Assembly: GCA_028551475.1 (NCBI GenBank)
Contig: CM052358.1
Span: forward strand, 17,448,853 to 17,512,852
Length of the DNA stretch: 64,000 nt
Reading direction: 5' to 3'
From: Casuarina equisetifolia
Taxonomy: Eukaryota > Streptophyta > Magnoliopsida > Fagales > Casuarinaceae
In this document: positions 25,390-37,826 of the stretch, piece after piece
Layout: every line of letters begins with the position of its first letter
Numbering within the stretch: position 1 is the stretch's first letter
Made by a program: the position numbers and the translations under genes
The notes under the pieces: model-generated
The model's database searches: none
What the model was told of the DNA's origin: nothing
The model's input: only the letters and a program-made list of their open reading frames with translations

Positions 25390-26727
25390 TGGATGATAGA
25401 AAGCTTTAGGGTTCTCAGAGCTAAGGCGTGTACAGTTCAATGGAGAATCACTTTTCCTTTACTTTCAATGGAAGCAACATGTAAGCTATTGTTACAAGCA
25501 GCAAAAATTCTGTGAATTGCAGCTACCAATTTTCTTTTGTACTTGCTGCTGTCCCCTGTTTATATGTATAGAATGAATGGCCTTTTATTTTCTTTAGTTC
25601 TCACTGCATTACAGAAGAATATGTTGATGACGGCCTGTCTTTAAGATTTATTTTTCTGCCTGGATCCACTAACTATCGAGGTATGAAAAGCAAAGATGAA
25701 GCACAGATCACTGTCCTTCTGCCCCTGTATTTGGCTTGCTTAGATTTTTTAATTAGACGAATTCAGCCCTCGATTTCTGCTGTTTGTGTTCTCCTTTACT
25801 AATTGGTTGATGTCCTCCTCACCATCCTCTTTGCTTTACCTTCTTTGAACTTAATTTTCTCTTTGGTACATGTTCTTTGATATTCTTTATCAAGAACACA
25901 AGGGAATTATGGAAGAGACTGACCATGCAGCAATTGTCAACTTTTTGGGAAGCTTTGGCCTCTTTTGCCTCGGGGCACATTCCCTGCCAGAATTTCTGTA
26001 GCATATCCAAATTTAGGGCCGTCATTGTTTCCCGAGATAATTATGTGCTAGGTGATTAACCCGATACTTACATGGTTAATTTCTGATTTGACGTTGCACC
26101 CTAAAAACGATAATTGCCATTGGTCCAAAGCAGTAGAGTCAAAAGGCTTTTGAAGTGCATGAATATGACACTTACTATAGCATAGGCCCCAGATAGAACA
26201 GATTTGTAGTAAAGGAAGGGGCTCCATAGCTGAATCGACAGTTTCAAAAAATTTTAAGAGAAAAAACCATCAAAGTATCCGTTGCTTGCAAATACGCCAA
26301 AAGCACATTAAGGGGAAGCTTTGAGCATAAAACAATTTAGAATCAGCAAAACATGACCCCGACCAAAAGCATCAAGGGGCCAACAAGTAAAGCACAACCT
26401 TTTTGTCCACGAGATACAAAATTAGGATTTTGTTTTAGCTCCATGAAGCTTAGCGGGTATCTATCAGTATTGCTCTTGCAACCTATAAAATCAGGTTCTG
26501 CTATATATATATTGTTCATTCCAAGAACGTAGAAAAATAGGCTAAACAACATATTAGGCCTTGCGCAATGTCATTTAAAAAGATCTTCAGAATATCCATA
26601 CAGACAGACAGACACTAGAGGCAAGAAAGAAATGGCATTCGATGAGAAACAGATGAACATGCCCAGATTCTACATGGTAGGCAAATAGGCCGTGTGCGAT
26701 TGAGTGTGGTTGCAAATACCTAAAGAA
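25390..26727. other. Convergent intergenic region, 3' flanks
   Basis: This separates the homeodomain gene stop from the C-terminal end of the MOS2-like pseudogene on the other strand. The first 200-300 bases are probably homeodomain 3' untranslated region. Short frames at 25819-26059 on both strands overlap and show no domain. A small CAGA repeat lies near 26600. No RNA gene was recognised. Confidence 0.4.
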
Positions 26728-27652
26728 CTATCGGTATCCAGGGCAGCTAGGGTCCCCAATATACTCAGCAATTTGTTCAAGTCGCACATCGACCATCTCG
26801 TGGCTATTGGCATCCTGAACCAAGCCAGTTTTTTCTTCTTCCGAATCCCTCCTAACCAGATTCCCGTACACCCCTTCATGCTTGCCGTACAAAACAAGAA
26901 CGGGTTCTGGGAGACCCCTTGAATCAGCTCTCTGCTCTCGTCCATTGATATGTCACAACTGGTTGGTCCAATCACTGCCACAACCTTCCCCTTCTTCAAG
27001 TATAATCTTCCTTCCTTGAGTTCCTTGCTTGTTATTCTCACTCGAATGTGACTCTTCAGCCATGACACCTATCCACTCTGCTTGCCCTAGGACTTCTCTT
27101 CTCCTCCTTCTTCCTCTGTTTTTCTACTTCTTCTTCGTTCGCTTGCCTACCCTGTTTGCCCGCATTGCCGGACGTCCTCTCCCTGTCGCGCTTTTTGGCT
27201 TTGACTTAATCTTTGTCTTTATCATCAAAGCTGCGAAACCCTAGACCATGCTTATCAGTCCTCTTGTTGTACTCTACCACTTTGACGTCCTCCTTTGCAT
27301 TCCTCCCGATCCCTCTGCCTTCTTTCCATCCATAACCCGCAAGCAAGGCCGCCCCGAAGCCCTCTACGGGGACCTCGTCAAACTCCACCATGCCTCCATG
27401 CTCCGGTAGCCTCTCCAGGTGAGTTTTCAGCTTCTGGAGCAACACCGTCTCCACCGGAACAGGGGCAGGTGCAGCAGATCGAGGCCGTTCATTATCGCCC
27501 CTGTAATCAGATTTCTCGCAGATATTGAGACCGTAAGCCATCTTGGAATCAGGTCTGTCGAGGGAGGGCTGCGATTCGACCTCGAAGCCAAAATCGCCGG
27601 AAACATCGGACTGGGCGGTGATCGGAAGGTCGAGGTTCATCTTCTTGTGTGG

Positions 27653-27657
27653 TCGCC
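27653..27657. repeat. Target-site duplication TCGCC, left copy
   Basis: TCGCC precedes the left LTR and recurs at 30101-30105 right after the right LTR. One copy belongs to the WRPHKK codons of the MOS2-like gene, so the empty site reads through naturally. Confidence 0.9.
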
Positions 27658-28073
27658 TGTCACGACCCTAGAATGTGGGATCATGCACTTAGAACCAAAA
27701 TAACACTTATGAAAAACAAAATACCATATTATATTGAAAACTCAAACAAAATTACTATTTGCAAGACGAAAGTGATATGAAACTTATCAAGATTGAGAAC
27801 CTAAAACTTCTTCATTTATGAAGACCAAGCCAAGGTTTCAATCTCTTTAATAATCATTACCTCTACCTTTGCCTTAATTCTTTTTTTATAGTCTAATTCT
27901 TAGCCCAATATAATTAGGTTTGGATTTCCAAAACAACTAAGTTTTAGAATCCTAAATCAACTAAGTTTTGGACATTTCTCAAAACTACTTAATTTTTTTA
28001 ATTAAAACAATTTAAAAATATAATAAAACTAATTAGGATTAAATATCTTATTTAGCATACCCTAGGCCCGACA
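27658..28073 (-). repeat. 3' LTR (left) of the gag-only element
   Basis: It begins TGTCACGACCCTAG and ends CCCGACA on the plus strand, and matches 29686-30100 along its full length. A purine-rich tract (AAAAAGGGG on the minus strand) abuts it at about 28077-28090. Confidence 0.9.
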
Positions 28074-29670
28074 TTGCACCCCTTTTTGAAATCCTTGTCC
28101 TTAAGAATTGTAAGGAGTTGAAAGTTGCATTACTCATTTTTTCCATTCAAATTCCAAGCATTGCAATAGCCCTTCTCAACTTGGTCATGCTGTTGTTCTT
28201 CAACAACTATCATCATATATAGTTGTTTATGCTTACATTTGTGCCTGCGAGAATAAAGCTCATCACAATTAAAACATAATCCCTTGGACTTCTTAACTTG
28301 CATTTCTTCCAATGTCACATTTTGTATAGAAGGTTTGATTGAAGGAGTTAAGAAGCTACCTTGTAGGTTTTTTGAACAGACTTCCCATTTGCAATTATTG
28401 AAGACTCTTGAGAAAGTGTGTATAGTTATTGGTTAAGTTTGGTCCTTGATGTAACTACTATTTCTTGTAAGTGAGCTAACTCAATTGCATGATCTAAATC
28501 TTGTGGGCAAAAGCTACGAATGGCACTCTTTAGGTCCTCTGTGAGGCCTTTTAATGAGGTTTCTTTAAAGTAATCGTCATATAAGCCTGGAATTGCTAGC
28601 TGACATTCATGGTTTTAAAGTTTCAAATTGCTCCATATAGGCTTCCACTGATCCACTCTGAGTCAGCTTTTTAAGTTCTCCAATGACTTCACCCTGCTCT
28701 TGAGCCTAAAAGCGACAACAAACCATACTTAACAAGTCTGGCCATCGAAGAATATTGCAATTAACTTGGAATGCTTGGAAACATCGATCTGCTCGTCCTT
28801 TTAAATGATGGGCTGCATATTTAACTTTTTGTTCCTCTCCCATAGGGTTAAAGCAAAAAAATTGCTCACATTTAAGAATCCAACCCCATGGGTCGTTACC
28901 ATTAAATTTAGGAAAGTCAAAGTAAGGAAGAGGGGTAAGAAGGACTGAGTGGTGTCCTCGAGGAAGGTCACCAAGGGCACATTGTTCCTTTCCATAGAGC
29001 GAAAGAACTTGATTTGTGTGAGATGGATTGTAAGGAGATCCATGCTAATGTTGATCATTGGGAGACATTTTGGATAGCCACGTCTGCATGACGTCCTTCA
29101 ATCTAGAGTTGAAGACGTTAAGTAGCACTCCTTGTTGTAGAGGAACATTGGTTACCCCCATGTTCTCCTAGGAAAGGATTGCTAGCTTCACCCTTGCTAA
29201 ACCAAATGTTTTGTGATCAAGCTTGGTTGGACGTGTGCTGAGTACCAATTGCCTTCCGAATAGCAAACAATTTCAGTGGTATATTGTCATCACTACTAAG
29301 ATCCTCAATTATGGGAAAAAAAAGATCCTCCATTTGCTTATTTTTCGCCTTTATCGAGTCAACATGTGGAAGCGTTTGAATATAGCATATTGAAAGGAAT
29401 CAAATTGGTTATGAAAGCTATCAAATTTCTCACCAAGGATGGCAATAGTATCATGAATGTTGGTAACCTCGCCACGAAGGGTGGTAAGAATACCCTGAAG
29501 GTTAGCAATAGTAGTGTCATACTTTATCAATCGAGCATTTAATGTTTATTTGTCAACATCAAAGGTCTTTGTCAAGGCTATAACACGAATCACAAGGTCT
29601 TGAAAGGATTCTGTCATGGTTTGTTGGTGGGTTTTTACTGAAGTAGGTGCTCTCAACGAGCTAGGATGAA

Positions 29671-29683
29671 GGCTTTGATACCA
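29671..29683 (-). promoter_or_regulatory. Primer-binding site, tRNA-Met type
   Basis: On the minus strand it reads TGGTATCAAAGCC, two bases from the LTR edge and one base off the usual TGGTATCAGAGC core. It fixes the element's orientation as minus. Confidence 0.8.
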
Positions 29684-29685
29684 CT

Positions 29686-30100
29686 TGTCACGACCCTAGA
29701 TATGGGATCATGCTCTTAGAACCAAAATAACACTAATGAAAAATAAAATACCAAATTATATTAAAACTTAAATAAAATAACTACTTGCAAGACGAAAACA
29801 ATATGTAACGTATCAAGATTAAGAACCTAAAACTTCATCAATTATGAAGGTTAGGCCAAGGTTTCAATCTCTTTAATAAGTGCTACCTCTACCTTTGCCC
29901 TAACTCCTTATTTATAGCCTAATTCTTAGCCTAATATGATTGGGTTTTAGATTTCCAAAACAACTGAGTTTTAGAGTGCTAAACCAACTAAGCTTTGAAA
30001 ATTTTCCAAAACTACTCAATCTTCTTAATTAAAACAATCTAAAAATATCACAAAATTAATTAAGATTAAATATCTTATTTAACATACCCTAAGCTTGACA
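29686..30100 (-). repeat. 5' LTR (right) of the gag-only element
   Basis: It is 415 bp, starts TGTCACGACCCTAG and ends GCTTGACA on the plus strand, followed directly by TCGCC. It contains the same AGGCCAAGGTTTCAATC-like and CTACCTCTACCTTTGCC blocks as the left copy. Confidence 0.9.
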
Positions 30101-30308
30101 TCGCCATTCATTTGGAAAGGGGGAGGATTACAATATTCTTAGGTTGACTGCTGTGGATTGGGGTCTCGGAGTCCTCGAATTGGGTGATGTATTGTAATTG
30201 TTTGGAACCTCTGGCATCATTGTCATTGCCGGCATTGTCGAAGTCTCTTCATAAGGGTTTGATGACTTTAGGCTTTGAAGAGGATTTGGGTTACAAAGAG
30301 AATTTCAT

Positions 30309-30965
30309 GGTTTTCGTCAAGCAGAGCGAATGCAACAGAAACCATGCAATGAATTGGCTTAATATTAATGCAAATGGTAATAATAAAAAATAAAAATAAA
30401 ACTTGGAAGGCAAACAGAGTCTTGTTAACCCAATTGGAATGGAACTTATGACTGCACCCAAAGCACTCTTCTTTTATCCCCAACACACATCCTTTCTCTT
30501 CTAGGCCAAAATCCTCCTAAGCCTTTTGATCAGTTCTAGCTCGACCTCCTCTATCCCTACTCTGAAGTTGCACTCTATTTCATAAGCTACTACTCAGTTG
30601 TTCTAGTGCTCAACATATCCAACCTTAAGATAGCTAACTTTTTGAAGCTCATGGTGGTGAACATATGTCTCATAAGTCCTAACATGAAACTCAAAACTTT
30701 AACATAAAAGTAAAGTGGAATAGGAGTTAGTGAAGTTGGGTTTAACATGGTTTTGGCTTAGGTTTCCTATAGGCAAAGGCAACGATCATATAATTAAAAC
30801 CGAACAAGAGCAGTAAGTATTACTCCTACAATAAACACTATCTATTTCTCAATTCTAAAGAAGTGGGCAGTCATATATATGATAGGATGATATATTTGAT
30901 TCATTTAAGGGCTTTATCTAAAGCTAAAATGGAATTGAAGGTGACCAACCATACATAAGTTATTT
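30309..30965. other. Former upstream region of the MOS2-like gene
   Basis: This lies between the MOS2-like start codon and a decayed Copia LTR. It should contain the old promoter and leader. I recognise no coding sequence, repeat or clear promoter box. Confidence 0.35.
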
Positions 30966-31203
30966 GACTTCTTGAATACCATAAGTGCATAATAACTTAG
31001 CATGTTAGTGTTATTACCAAGTGAATAAACCGGATACGTGATGATCAGTTTTGATACAAGATAAATGAATATGTGGGAAGCAAGAAATATAATAATAAAA
31101 GCTTTATAATTTGGCTATGACCGATGGTCCACAGGGTGTATTGATACATCTTATGGACTTATGGTTAATAGAGTAACCTACACTGGTAGCCACATTTTCA
31201 ACA
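30966..31203 (-). repeat. 3' LTR (left) of the minus-strand Copia
   Basis: It is 238 bp, ending TTTTCAACA on the plus strand, and is followed by the reverse complement of the polypurine tract at about 31204-31218. Confidence 0.75.
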
Positions 31204-34200
31204 ACTTCCCTCAAGCTAGTACTATATATAAATTAAAAATGCCTAGCTTGCTAAAAAGAAAGTGGTATTGTCATATTTCCAATGCTTTGGTGAATATATA
31301 TGCTAGTTGATCCTTGGTAGAGATGTGAGAAGTTCAATGATTCCATGTGTAATCTTCTCACAAATGAAATGACAATCAATCTCAATATATTTTGTTTTTT
31401 CATGAACAATAGGGTTAACAACTATTTTCATTGCAAACTCATTATCACATAATATCTACAAATCATCTAGCAACCACAATAACTAAATTATCTTACATGA
31501 AATAATTGTCATGACCTTATACTTAGACTTTGTAGATGATTGTGTTGTGACATTGTACCTTATTTCTTACATTTCCAAGAAACAAAAGAATCCCTAAGTT
31601 TAATACAGAAACTTATTATTGGCTTTCAACTCATGAAACACCTTCCATAGTTATAATCACAATAAGCTTTTAAATAACCTTATTATCCATTTGCATGAGT
31701 AATCCTAAGTTGGGGGACCATTTAATGTATTTGACAATTCATAAAGCCACTTCATAATGGAAGAATTTAGGAATGTGCATGAATTGACTCAAGTTTAGTG
31801 ACAGTGAGATAAATTGGCTTTCCTATATAATGTTGATAGCTAGTGATATATGTCAATAAAGGATCATCCACATCATTAATAACAACATCATACTTGCAAT
31901 TGTAAGTTTATAACTTTCCTTCATAGGCATGTTTGTAGATTTGCATCTAACTAGTCCACATTCTAATAAAATTTGTAAGGCATATTTTCTCTAATTAAGA
32001 AGTATCCTAGGTTAAGCTCATGCAAATTCAATCTCGAGAAAATACTTCACTATCCCTACATCCTTTATGTGAAACTTTGGATACAAAGTCCTTAAACTTA
32101 AAATGAAATTTTTATCATCACCAATAATAATAATTATTCATCATTGTATATAAATAAAATAAGCAAGTGCTTACCAACTTGTTTAATGAATGAGGAGTAA
32201 TCATTGTAGAAATGGTGAAATCTAGTGTTAACTAGGACTTTTGGAAACTTTTGATACCATTGACATGAGGTTTACTTCAACTCATATAATGACTTTTGTA
32301 ATATGTATACTTTGTTGTCCCTTTTTGTTTAATGCCTTCAGGAACTTTCACATATATTTCATTGTCAAGATCACCCTAGAGAAAAGTGTTATAAACATCT
32401 CATGTATTTTTCAGTTGTCTTAAACAACAAGAATGGATGAAAGTTGAACACTCACCATCTTCCTAACATTGGGAAAAGTCTCCTAGTAATCAATTTCATT
32501 TCTTTGGCTGTATCTTTTTGCCACTAATCACACTTTGTAATGCTCCACCCTCCCATCAACATTGTGTTTGATTTCATAAACTTATTTGCATCTAATAGCT
32601 CTCTAAGTTGCAATAAAGGAATAAGATCCCATCATATGATTTGACTCTAATGCCCTAATCTCCCTAGTCATAACAGCACACCACCTAGGATCATGGATAG
32701 CCTCTTGGTAAATGGTAGGCTCTATGTGGGTAGAAAAGGTCATAATAAATTGGTTGTATAGATGGCAAAGTTTATGATATGATAGAACATGGGAAATAAA
32801 GTGAACTGTGTGAGTATCTTAAGTAGATGATACATAATTTGTATTCTAGATAAGGGCTTTATGAGGTTAAGATGATTGATGTGGTGAGGGTGAAAGGGGT
32901 TGATTAAGGTATAATAGTAGTGGTTAGGTCAATGATAGGTTTTAAGGATGGAGATGGTGATAAATAAGAGAGTAATTATTCAAAATCTTGAATTGAGTCT
33001 ATGATGAGAAGAAGAGGAAATGAATTAATGCCTAAATGCCCTAGTGTCATATGATAAGGATAATGTATAAGGAATGAGTGCATGTGGGTTCCCTAAATGT
33101 TTAGGGTGCTAAATAGGTGTAACCTATGCAAAAGAAAATGTATCCTTGTGAAATGAAACATCACGACTAGTGATGTATCAATTTCCTTCAATGTCAAATA
33201 GATAATAACCCTTTTGTGTAAAGGGATACCTATCAAGATGCATAGAATGGCTTGATGGCCAAATTTATCATGTTATGTAAGGTTTGTAGCATAACATAGA
33301 CATTCAAAAATTCTTAAATGTTCAAAAAATGGTGGTTTCCTAAATACGATCTCAAAGTGAGTTTTTCTTTTAAAGACTCAAGTAGAAGTCCTATTAATTA
33401 GATAGGTAGTAGTGAGAATACACTTGCCTTAAAATCTAATAGGTAAATTTACTTGAAATTTCAAGGCATGTGCTACACTAAAAAGATGTCAATGTTCTCT
33501 CTATAACCCTTTTTTGCTTTGGGGTGTAAGACCATGAACTTTCATGTACAATGCCATGATAGTTAAGGAATATAGTGTAGTCCAACCTAAAAAACTCTAG
33601 GGCATTATCTATATGAATGCCTTTCGCCTTAAATTATGTTGAAACCATGGTAAATAAGGTTTGAAGGTAGTTTAATGTCTTTGTTTTAACTTTTATGAGA
33701 AAAGCTCATGTTCCCCATGAAAAATTATCAACTTTTATGAGACAATACATCTCACCAAAATGTTTTGAGACTTTATATAAATCATATATGTCTATATGGA
33801 TTAACTCAAAAATGGCGTATGTCAAGGTGCTACTGGATAAAAAGGGTGGTTGTTTTGCTAATGGACACACAAAGCATGATTTATGAAATCAAGTAAATGT
33901 GTGTCAAATAAATTAGACAATAGGACAAGTTAACAAAGGGCATGAGATTGCAACCTACGTAGGGTGGCTAATGACCAAAATGATTGTTTCGGCCATCATC
34001 ATCTTTGCCGTCTTAAGTCATGTGAGAGTTTAAGGAATGCCCATAAGGAGTTTAGGGAAATGCTGGAGTGACAAAAAATCAAAAAAAGTTTACTAGACAA
34101 TGCTAAAAATAGATAATAAGTAAAGAACCACCAACAAGAGATGATTCTTAGGTAGAAGAAGGTAAATGATAGTTAATAAAGGTAAATTGAAGTGATAATA

Positions 34201-34297
34201 AAGTCCAAATTTAAGAAATAAGTTAAACAAGAAATCAACCCATAGATGAAGTGGAAAAGAGAAATACTTAACAAAAGTGATGATTTCTTATTTATGA

Positions 34298-34537
34298 TAT
34301 CATCTTGAACGCCAAAAGTGCATAACAACTCATCACATTGGTATTATTACCAACTAAAGGAACCAGATTTGTGAAAATCAGTTTTGATACAAGATGAATA
34401 AATGTTCAAGAAGGAAGAAATAGAATAGTAAAGCTTTTCAAATTTGGTTATGACCGATGGTCCATAAGGTGTTTGAATACATTTTATGGACTGCTGGTTA
34501 ATAGAGTAACCTATAGTTAGTAGCCACACTTTCAACA
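34298..34537 (-). repeat. 5' LTR (right) of the minus-strand Copia
   Basis: It is the 240 bp partner of 30966-31203, ending CTTTCAACA on the plus strand. No clear primer site was seen inside it, probably because of decay. Confidence 0.75.
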
Positions 34538-34739
34538 CAAATCATCAAGACTCGTAGCCTCTCATCCACTCCAAGAAAGAAAAATGTGTAATGGACGAGT
34601 TTTATCATTTTGTTTGTCAAAAAAGTGTTTTCTGGTTCCACTTTTTCTTAAATTAGTAACTGTGAATTTTTTAATTATTATATAAATAGAAGTGTATAGA
34701 TGTATAAAAAGAAGGTTGAAATTGATAAAGCAAATTAAG

Positions 34740-34982
34740 CAAGAATTGAAGAACAAAAATTGAGAATTTGATAGAAATATTGTTGATTTTACAAGGGTTT
34801 TCTTTATATTTTTACACTTAATGTTGTACATACTTATAAAAAAATTACATGAAAACAATTGAGAGAATAAAGCCTAGATATAACCAATTTTGTTGAAGAC
34901 ATTTCCAATAATTTGGGGGAAAATTTGCTTGAGACATTTTACAAAGCCTTTGGTCATTTGATTGGGGAAGATGATCATGATG
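34740..34982 (-). repeat. Left flanking repeat, possible LTR of the older Copia
   Basis: It shares with 44700-44917 the blocks AATAAAGCCTAGATA and TTTGGGGGAA in the same order and spacing. Divergence is high, so calling it an LTR is inference. Confidence 0.55.
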
Positions 34983-37357
34983 TCTGTCATGATCCATGTT
35001 GATCATAAATTCAAGCACATAAATCTAATAAAAAGGATATTTCATTAGTCAAAAATTTCACTATAATCACTCTGATTTATTTCTTGCTAAATTAAAACTA
35101 TTATCTACTTTAAGGGCAATTCCAACAAGAAGAGTTTCCTTTTTTTTTTTTTAAAAAAAAAAATCTCCATCTATACAAAAAGCCACTTGTGCTCAAGGAT
35201 TAGGGTTACAATATATGTATCTTCTGATACTAAAAGCAAAAATAAGGGTCTAACAAAAGGAAGTCCAAGCAAATAAGGGGCTTTTTGGTCCCTACAAAAA
35301 TTCACTCATTGAAGACCTTGTGATAGCTATCCTTAGTGGGGGGAAAAACATTCAACAACTAGTGTGTCAAATGGATTAGGAGGGTTGATTGCACGTGCGA
35401 GTTTGTTTGACTCCCTCTTGCTAAGTTCCAACCCGTAACTGTTCTATTGCACCTCACTCACCACGCAATTTTGGTGTCATGCTCCACCTTGCCTCCTTGT
35501 TTGGCACCAAATTTGACCTTGTCCATGGTGGAAAGTGACGACCTATAGCACATCATCTAATTCCTAGTAAAGGGTGAGCAACTAAGCTTCTAGTGGGCAA
35601 AAGGTCAAGACACATGGTTGAGGATTTGCCTCCTCCATAGTAAGCTAGTCACCGATCTAGGCTTGGTTATGAATTGGAGGCAGCTCCTCCTTCTCATTTG
35701 ACTAGGCGTAATAACAATTGTGGTTGCCATCAGTTACACTTGCTCTAATCTCCTTTAGTATAGGCTTTTCTATCTCTTTCAGTGAAGGTCGTTTTTGTTT
35801 GTCCTTACTCAAACCCAGTTGGGCCATCATCAGTTGTTAGTTTTTCCAAAATATCTTTTCACATCCATGCTAGCTCTTTCTCCATGGCATTGAGTATGTT
35901 CTCTCCATGGCATTTCAAGATTAGCTATTCGTGAAAGGTGCTAGATCAATTGTCATGATTTAAGATCACTATGCTAAAAGTCCTAGAGCTAAAGGCTAAT
36001 AAATGATCATTTTATTTGAATATTATTATCAACTTGAACTCTCATAATTCCGAGCCTATTGCAATCTAGGTTCTAATCTTATGATCTTAAGAATGTGATG
36101 ATGAAACTTTCAACAACCTAGTTTGATAATGAACTGGCTATTGACAAGTTTTCTCTAACATTCCGAGCAACCTAAAGGGGTAGGTTGCACAATCAACTTC
36201 AATTTAGAAGATAAAAGTAGGGAGTGGAGAATTTTTTGGAAAGGATGTCAACTATTTGTTTTGTAGAAGAAATGATTCAAATTTTTAAGTTACATTTGGG
36301 CAACATGTTCTCAAATGAATTCAAAATGAACTTTAGCATGCTTTATATGTGTATGAAAAATTGGATTGGCTAACACGTAAATTGCTAAGATATTTTTACA
36401 CCAAGATATGAGTGGTTGCTTGCTCATGACACATAGATCGTGTAGTGAATATTCTATTTAAGATTACTTTTGTAGTAGGATCAACAACAATGTATTTATA
36501 TTCAAATTTAGTGCTGGATCAAGAAATGTTCTTTGTTTATGTGAGTTTAATGAAATGAAGTTGGATGTTAGGAATATATAGAAGCCTTTAATGGCTAGTT
36601 TGTCGATAATGTCTCTGGTCCAACTAGCAACTAAATAGGCATGAAAATTTGAGGACTAAGTATTAGAAGAATGCCATGTCAAGAAATGTTATGAGAAAGT
36701 GTAGAAGCCATTTGAAGAATTTCTAATAAACTATTGTAAGAGAGTGTGCGAATAAGAATGTACTGTTTACCATGTGCGTAGTGCCTAATTGTGTCTCGTG
36801 TTGTATTCTAACGCACTAACTATGCTTTGATATAAAGTTGAAATAAGACATGGATTGCTACCATTAGTGAAGGTAGAGAGTTAAATGTAAAAAAAGTTTT
36901 AACCAAATGTGTTTCACCGCTATTGGCTTTGGTGAGAATCTCATATGCAAATTTATTTATTGGATTAGAAGAGTTCAAAGATTGGTTTGAACTTCAATGC
37001 AAAAAAAGTAGTATAGTGGTTCGAGATCTTTGATTGTAAATTCTCTTTAAAGAGATGTGAAAAGACTGGAGATTAGTATTGTGAGAGAACCTGTGAAGAT
37101 ACTATCATTGACATACACTAAGAGACGAACACTAAAGGTTTGTGTGATGCAAAAGAGACATGAGTCTGTTTGCGACACGACAAATCCAAGAGCTATAAAA
37201 TAAATACATATTAAGACAATTATGTTAGGCTCTCGAAGCTTGTTTGACATAATTTGGATGGGTGCAATTTGGATAAATAAATATATATATTTGGATAGCT
37301 GCTTGAACCATGTAAACTTTTGCCTTAACTGAGCCATGTAAGAATGCATTCTTAGTA

Positions 37358-37362
37358 CGAAG
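37358..37362. repeat. Target-site duplication CGAAG, left copy
   Basis: CGAAG lies directly before the young Copia and recurs at 44320-44324 directly after it. Both copies sit in the reverse-transcriptase region of the older relic. Confidence 0.93.
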
Positions 37363-37812
37363 TGTTAGCTTAATTTTTTATTTAAGCTTACTAAAGTGGG
37401 CTATATTATGTTGGTCCATGAAAGTTCTAAATATGGACTGGCTGATGTGGGCCGTGGCTAACCAAATAGGGCCGTGATGAGTGGGCCTATTGGGTTGCAC
37501 ATAAGGTAAGGCTAGGTCTTATCCTCTAGCTCATATAAATACGTAATGTTCTTAGGGTTTCATTAGGTTGCTTTTCACAAAAGAGGCGAAACCTAGGTTC
37601 TCTCATTGAGCCAGTGATTCTTATGAGAATAGAGGATATTCGCCTAAGCCCGAATTCCAAAGAGCATTATTGAGTCTACAACAACGAAAAAATGGATCGC
37701 AAGAGCAGTATGTTTCTATGAATTCTATTTTTATTTGTTTGCTAAACCAAAATCATACAAACGGTGTTTTAGATCTGTCTACGCAGATCCAATAAAGTTT
37801 CTTTTTCTAACA
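37363..37812 (+). repeat. 5' LTR of the young Copia
   Basis: It is 450 bp, TGTTAGCT...TTCTAACA, with a six-base inverted terminal pair (TGTTAG/CTAACA). A TATAAATA box near 37533 is the probable promoter TATA, so the transcript should start shortly after it. Confidence 0.95.
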
Positions 37813-37814
37813 TG

Positions 37815-37826
37815 TGGTATCAGAGC
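37815..37826 (+). promoter_or_regulatory. Primer-binding site, tRNA-Met
   Basis: TGGTATCAGAGC is a perfect match to the common plant Copia primer site, two bases after the LTR end. Confidence 0.93.

Larger units (their letters stand above)
27658..30100 (-). mobile_element. Gag-only, non-autonomous LTR retrotransposon (TR-GAG type)
   Basis: Terminal repeats of 416 and 415 bp (27658-28073 and 29686-30100), TG...CA, are flanked by the 5-bp duplication TCGCC. Read on the minus strand, a tRNA-Met-like primer site follows the right-hand (5') LTR and a purine-rich tract precedes the left-hand (3') one. The 1.6 kb interior shows only Gypsy-type gag similarity, including a KGLCFNCDELYSRRHKC zinc-knuckle region near 28280-28240. 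No protease, reverse transcriptase or integrase was seen. Elements of this layout are known in plants as TR-GAG and depend on full-length relatives. The gag is broken, with several breaks. LTRs are roughly 85-88% alike by eye, so the insertion is fairly old. It lies in the 5' coding part of a MOS2-like gene. Confidence 0.88.
26728..30308 (-). pseudogene. MOS2-like G-patch/KOW gene copy, decayed and split by an LTR element
   Basis: On the minus strand the order of MOS2 blocks is kept. It has an N-terminal MKFSL block (30308 down to about 30106), the WRPHKKM block across the insertion point, and NLDLPI with a G-patch (EGFGAALLAGYGWKEGRGIG, about 27400-27300). A basic linker follows, then the second KOW region (SWLKSHIRVRI, GRLYLKKGKVV, DISMDESRELIQG, VLVLYGKHEGVYGNLV), ending IGDPSCPGYR-stop at 26728. 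MOS2 is a nuclear RNA-binding factor for microRNA processing and innate immunity in Arabidopsis. This copy cannot be whole. There are in-frame stops at codon 6, about codon 20 and after the KDKD block near 27200. The frame slips near 30115, near 27068 and near 26925, where about 12 residues around the usual LLETALPRRGG are gone. The first KOW domain seems missing, and an LTR element sits at 27658-30100. Gene family call is strong; loss of function is inferred. Confidence 0.85.
30966..34537 (-). mobile_element. Decayed Ty1/Copia element, minus strand
   Basis: Direct repeats of about 240 bp (30966-31203 and 34298-34537) share the blocks CAGTTTTGATACAAGAT and GACCGATGGTCCA. On the minus strand they begin TGTTGAAA, with a Copia-type purine tract (CTTGAGGGAAG) next to the left one. 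Between them, minus-strand protein similarity includes the start of Copia reverse transcriptase near 32700-32450 and weaker integrase-like sequence near 33900-33400. It is broken with many breaks, internally shortened to 3.6 kb, and its LTRs are only about 80% alike, so it is old. No matching target duplication is visible. Confidence 0.75.

Noticed and set aside
35131-35163. T-run followed by A-run, considered as a hairpin terminator or element end
   Set aside because: It is a simple homopolymer palindrome with no flanking duplication or neighbouring gene end.
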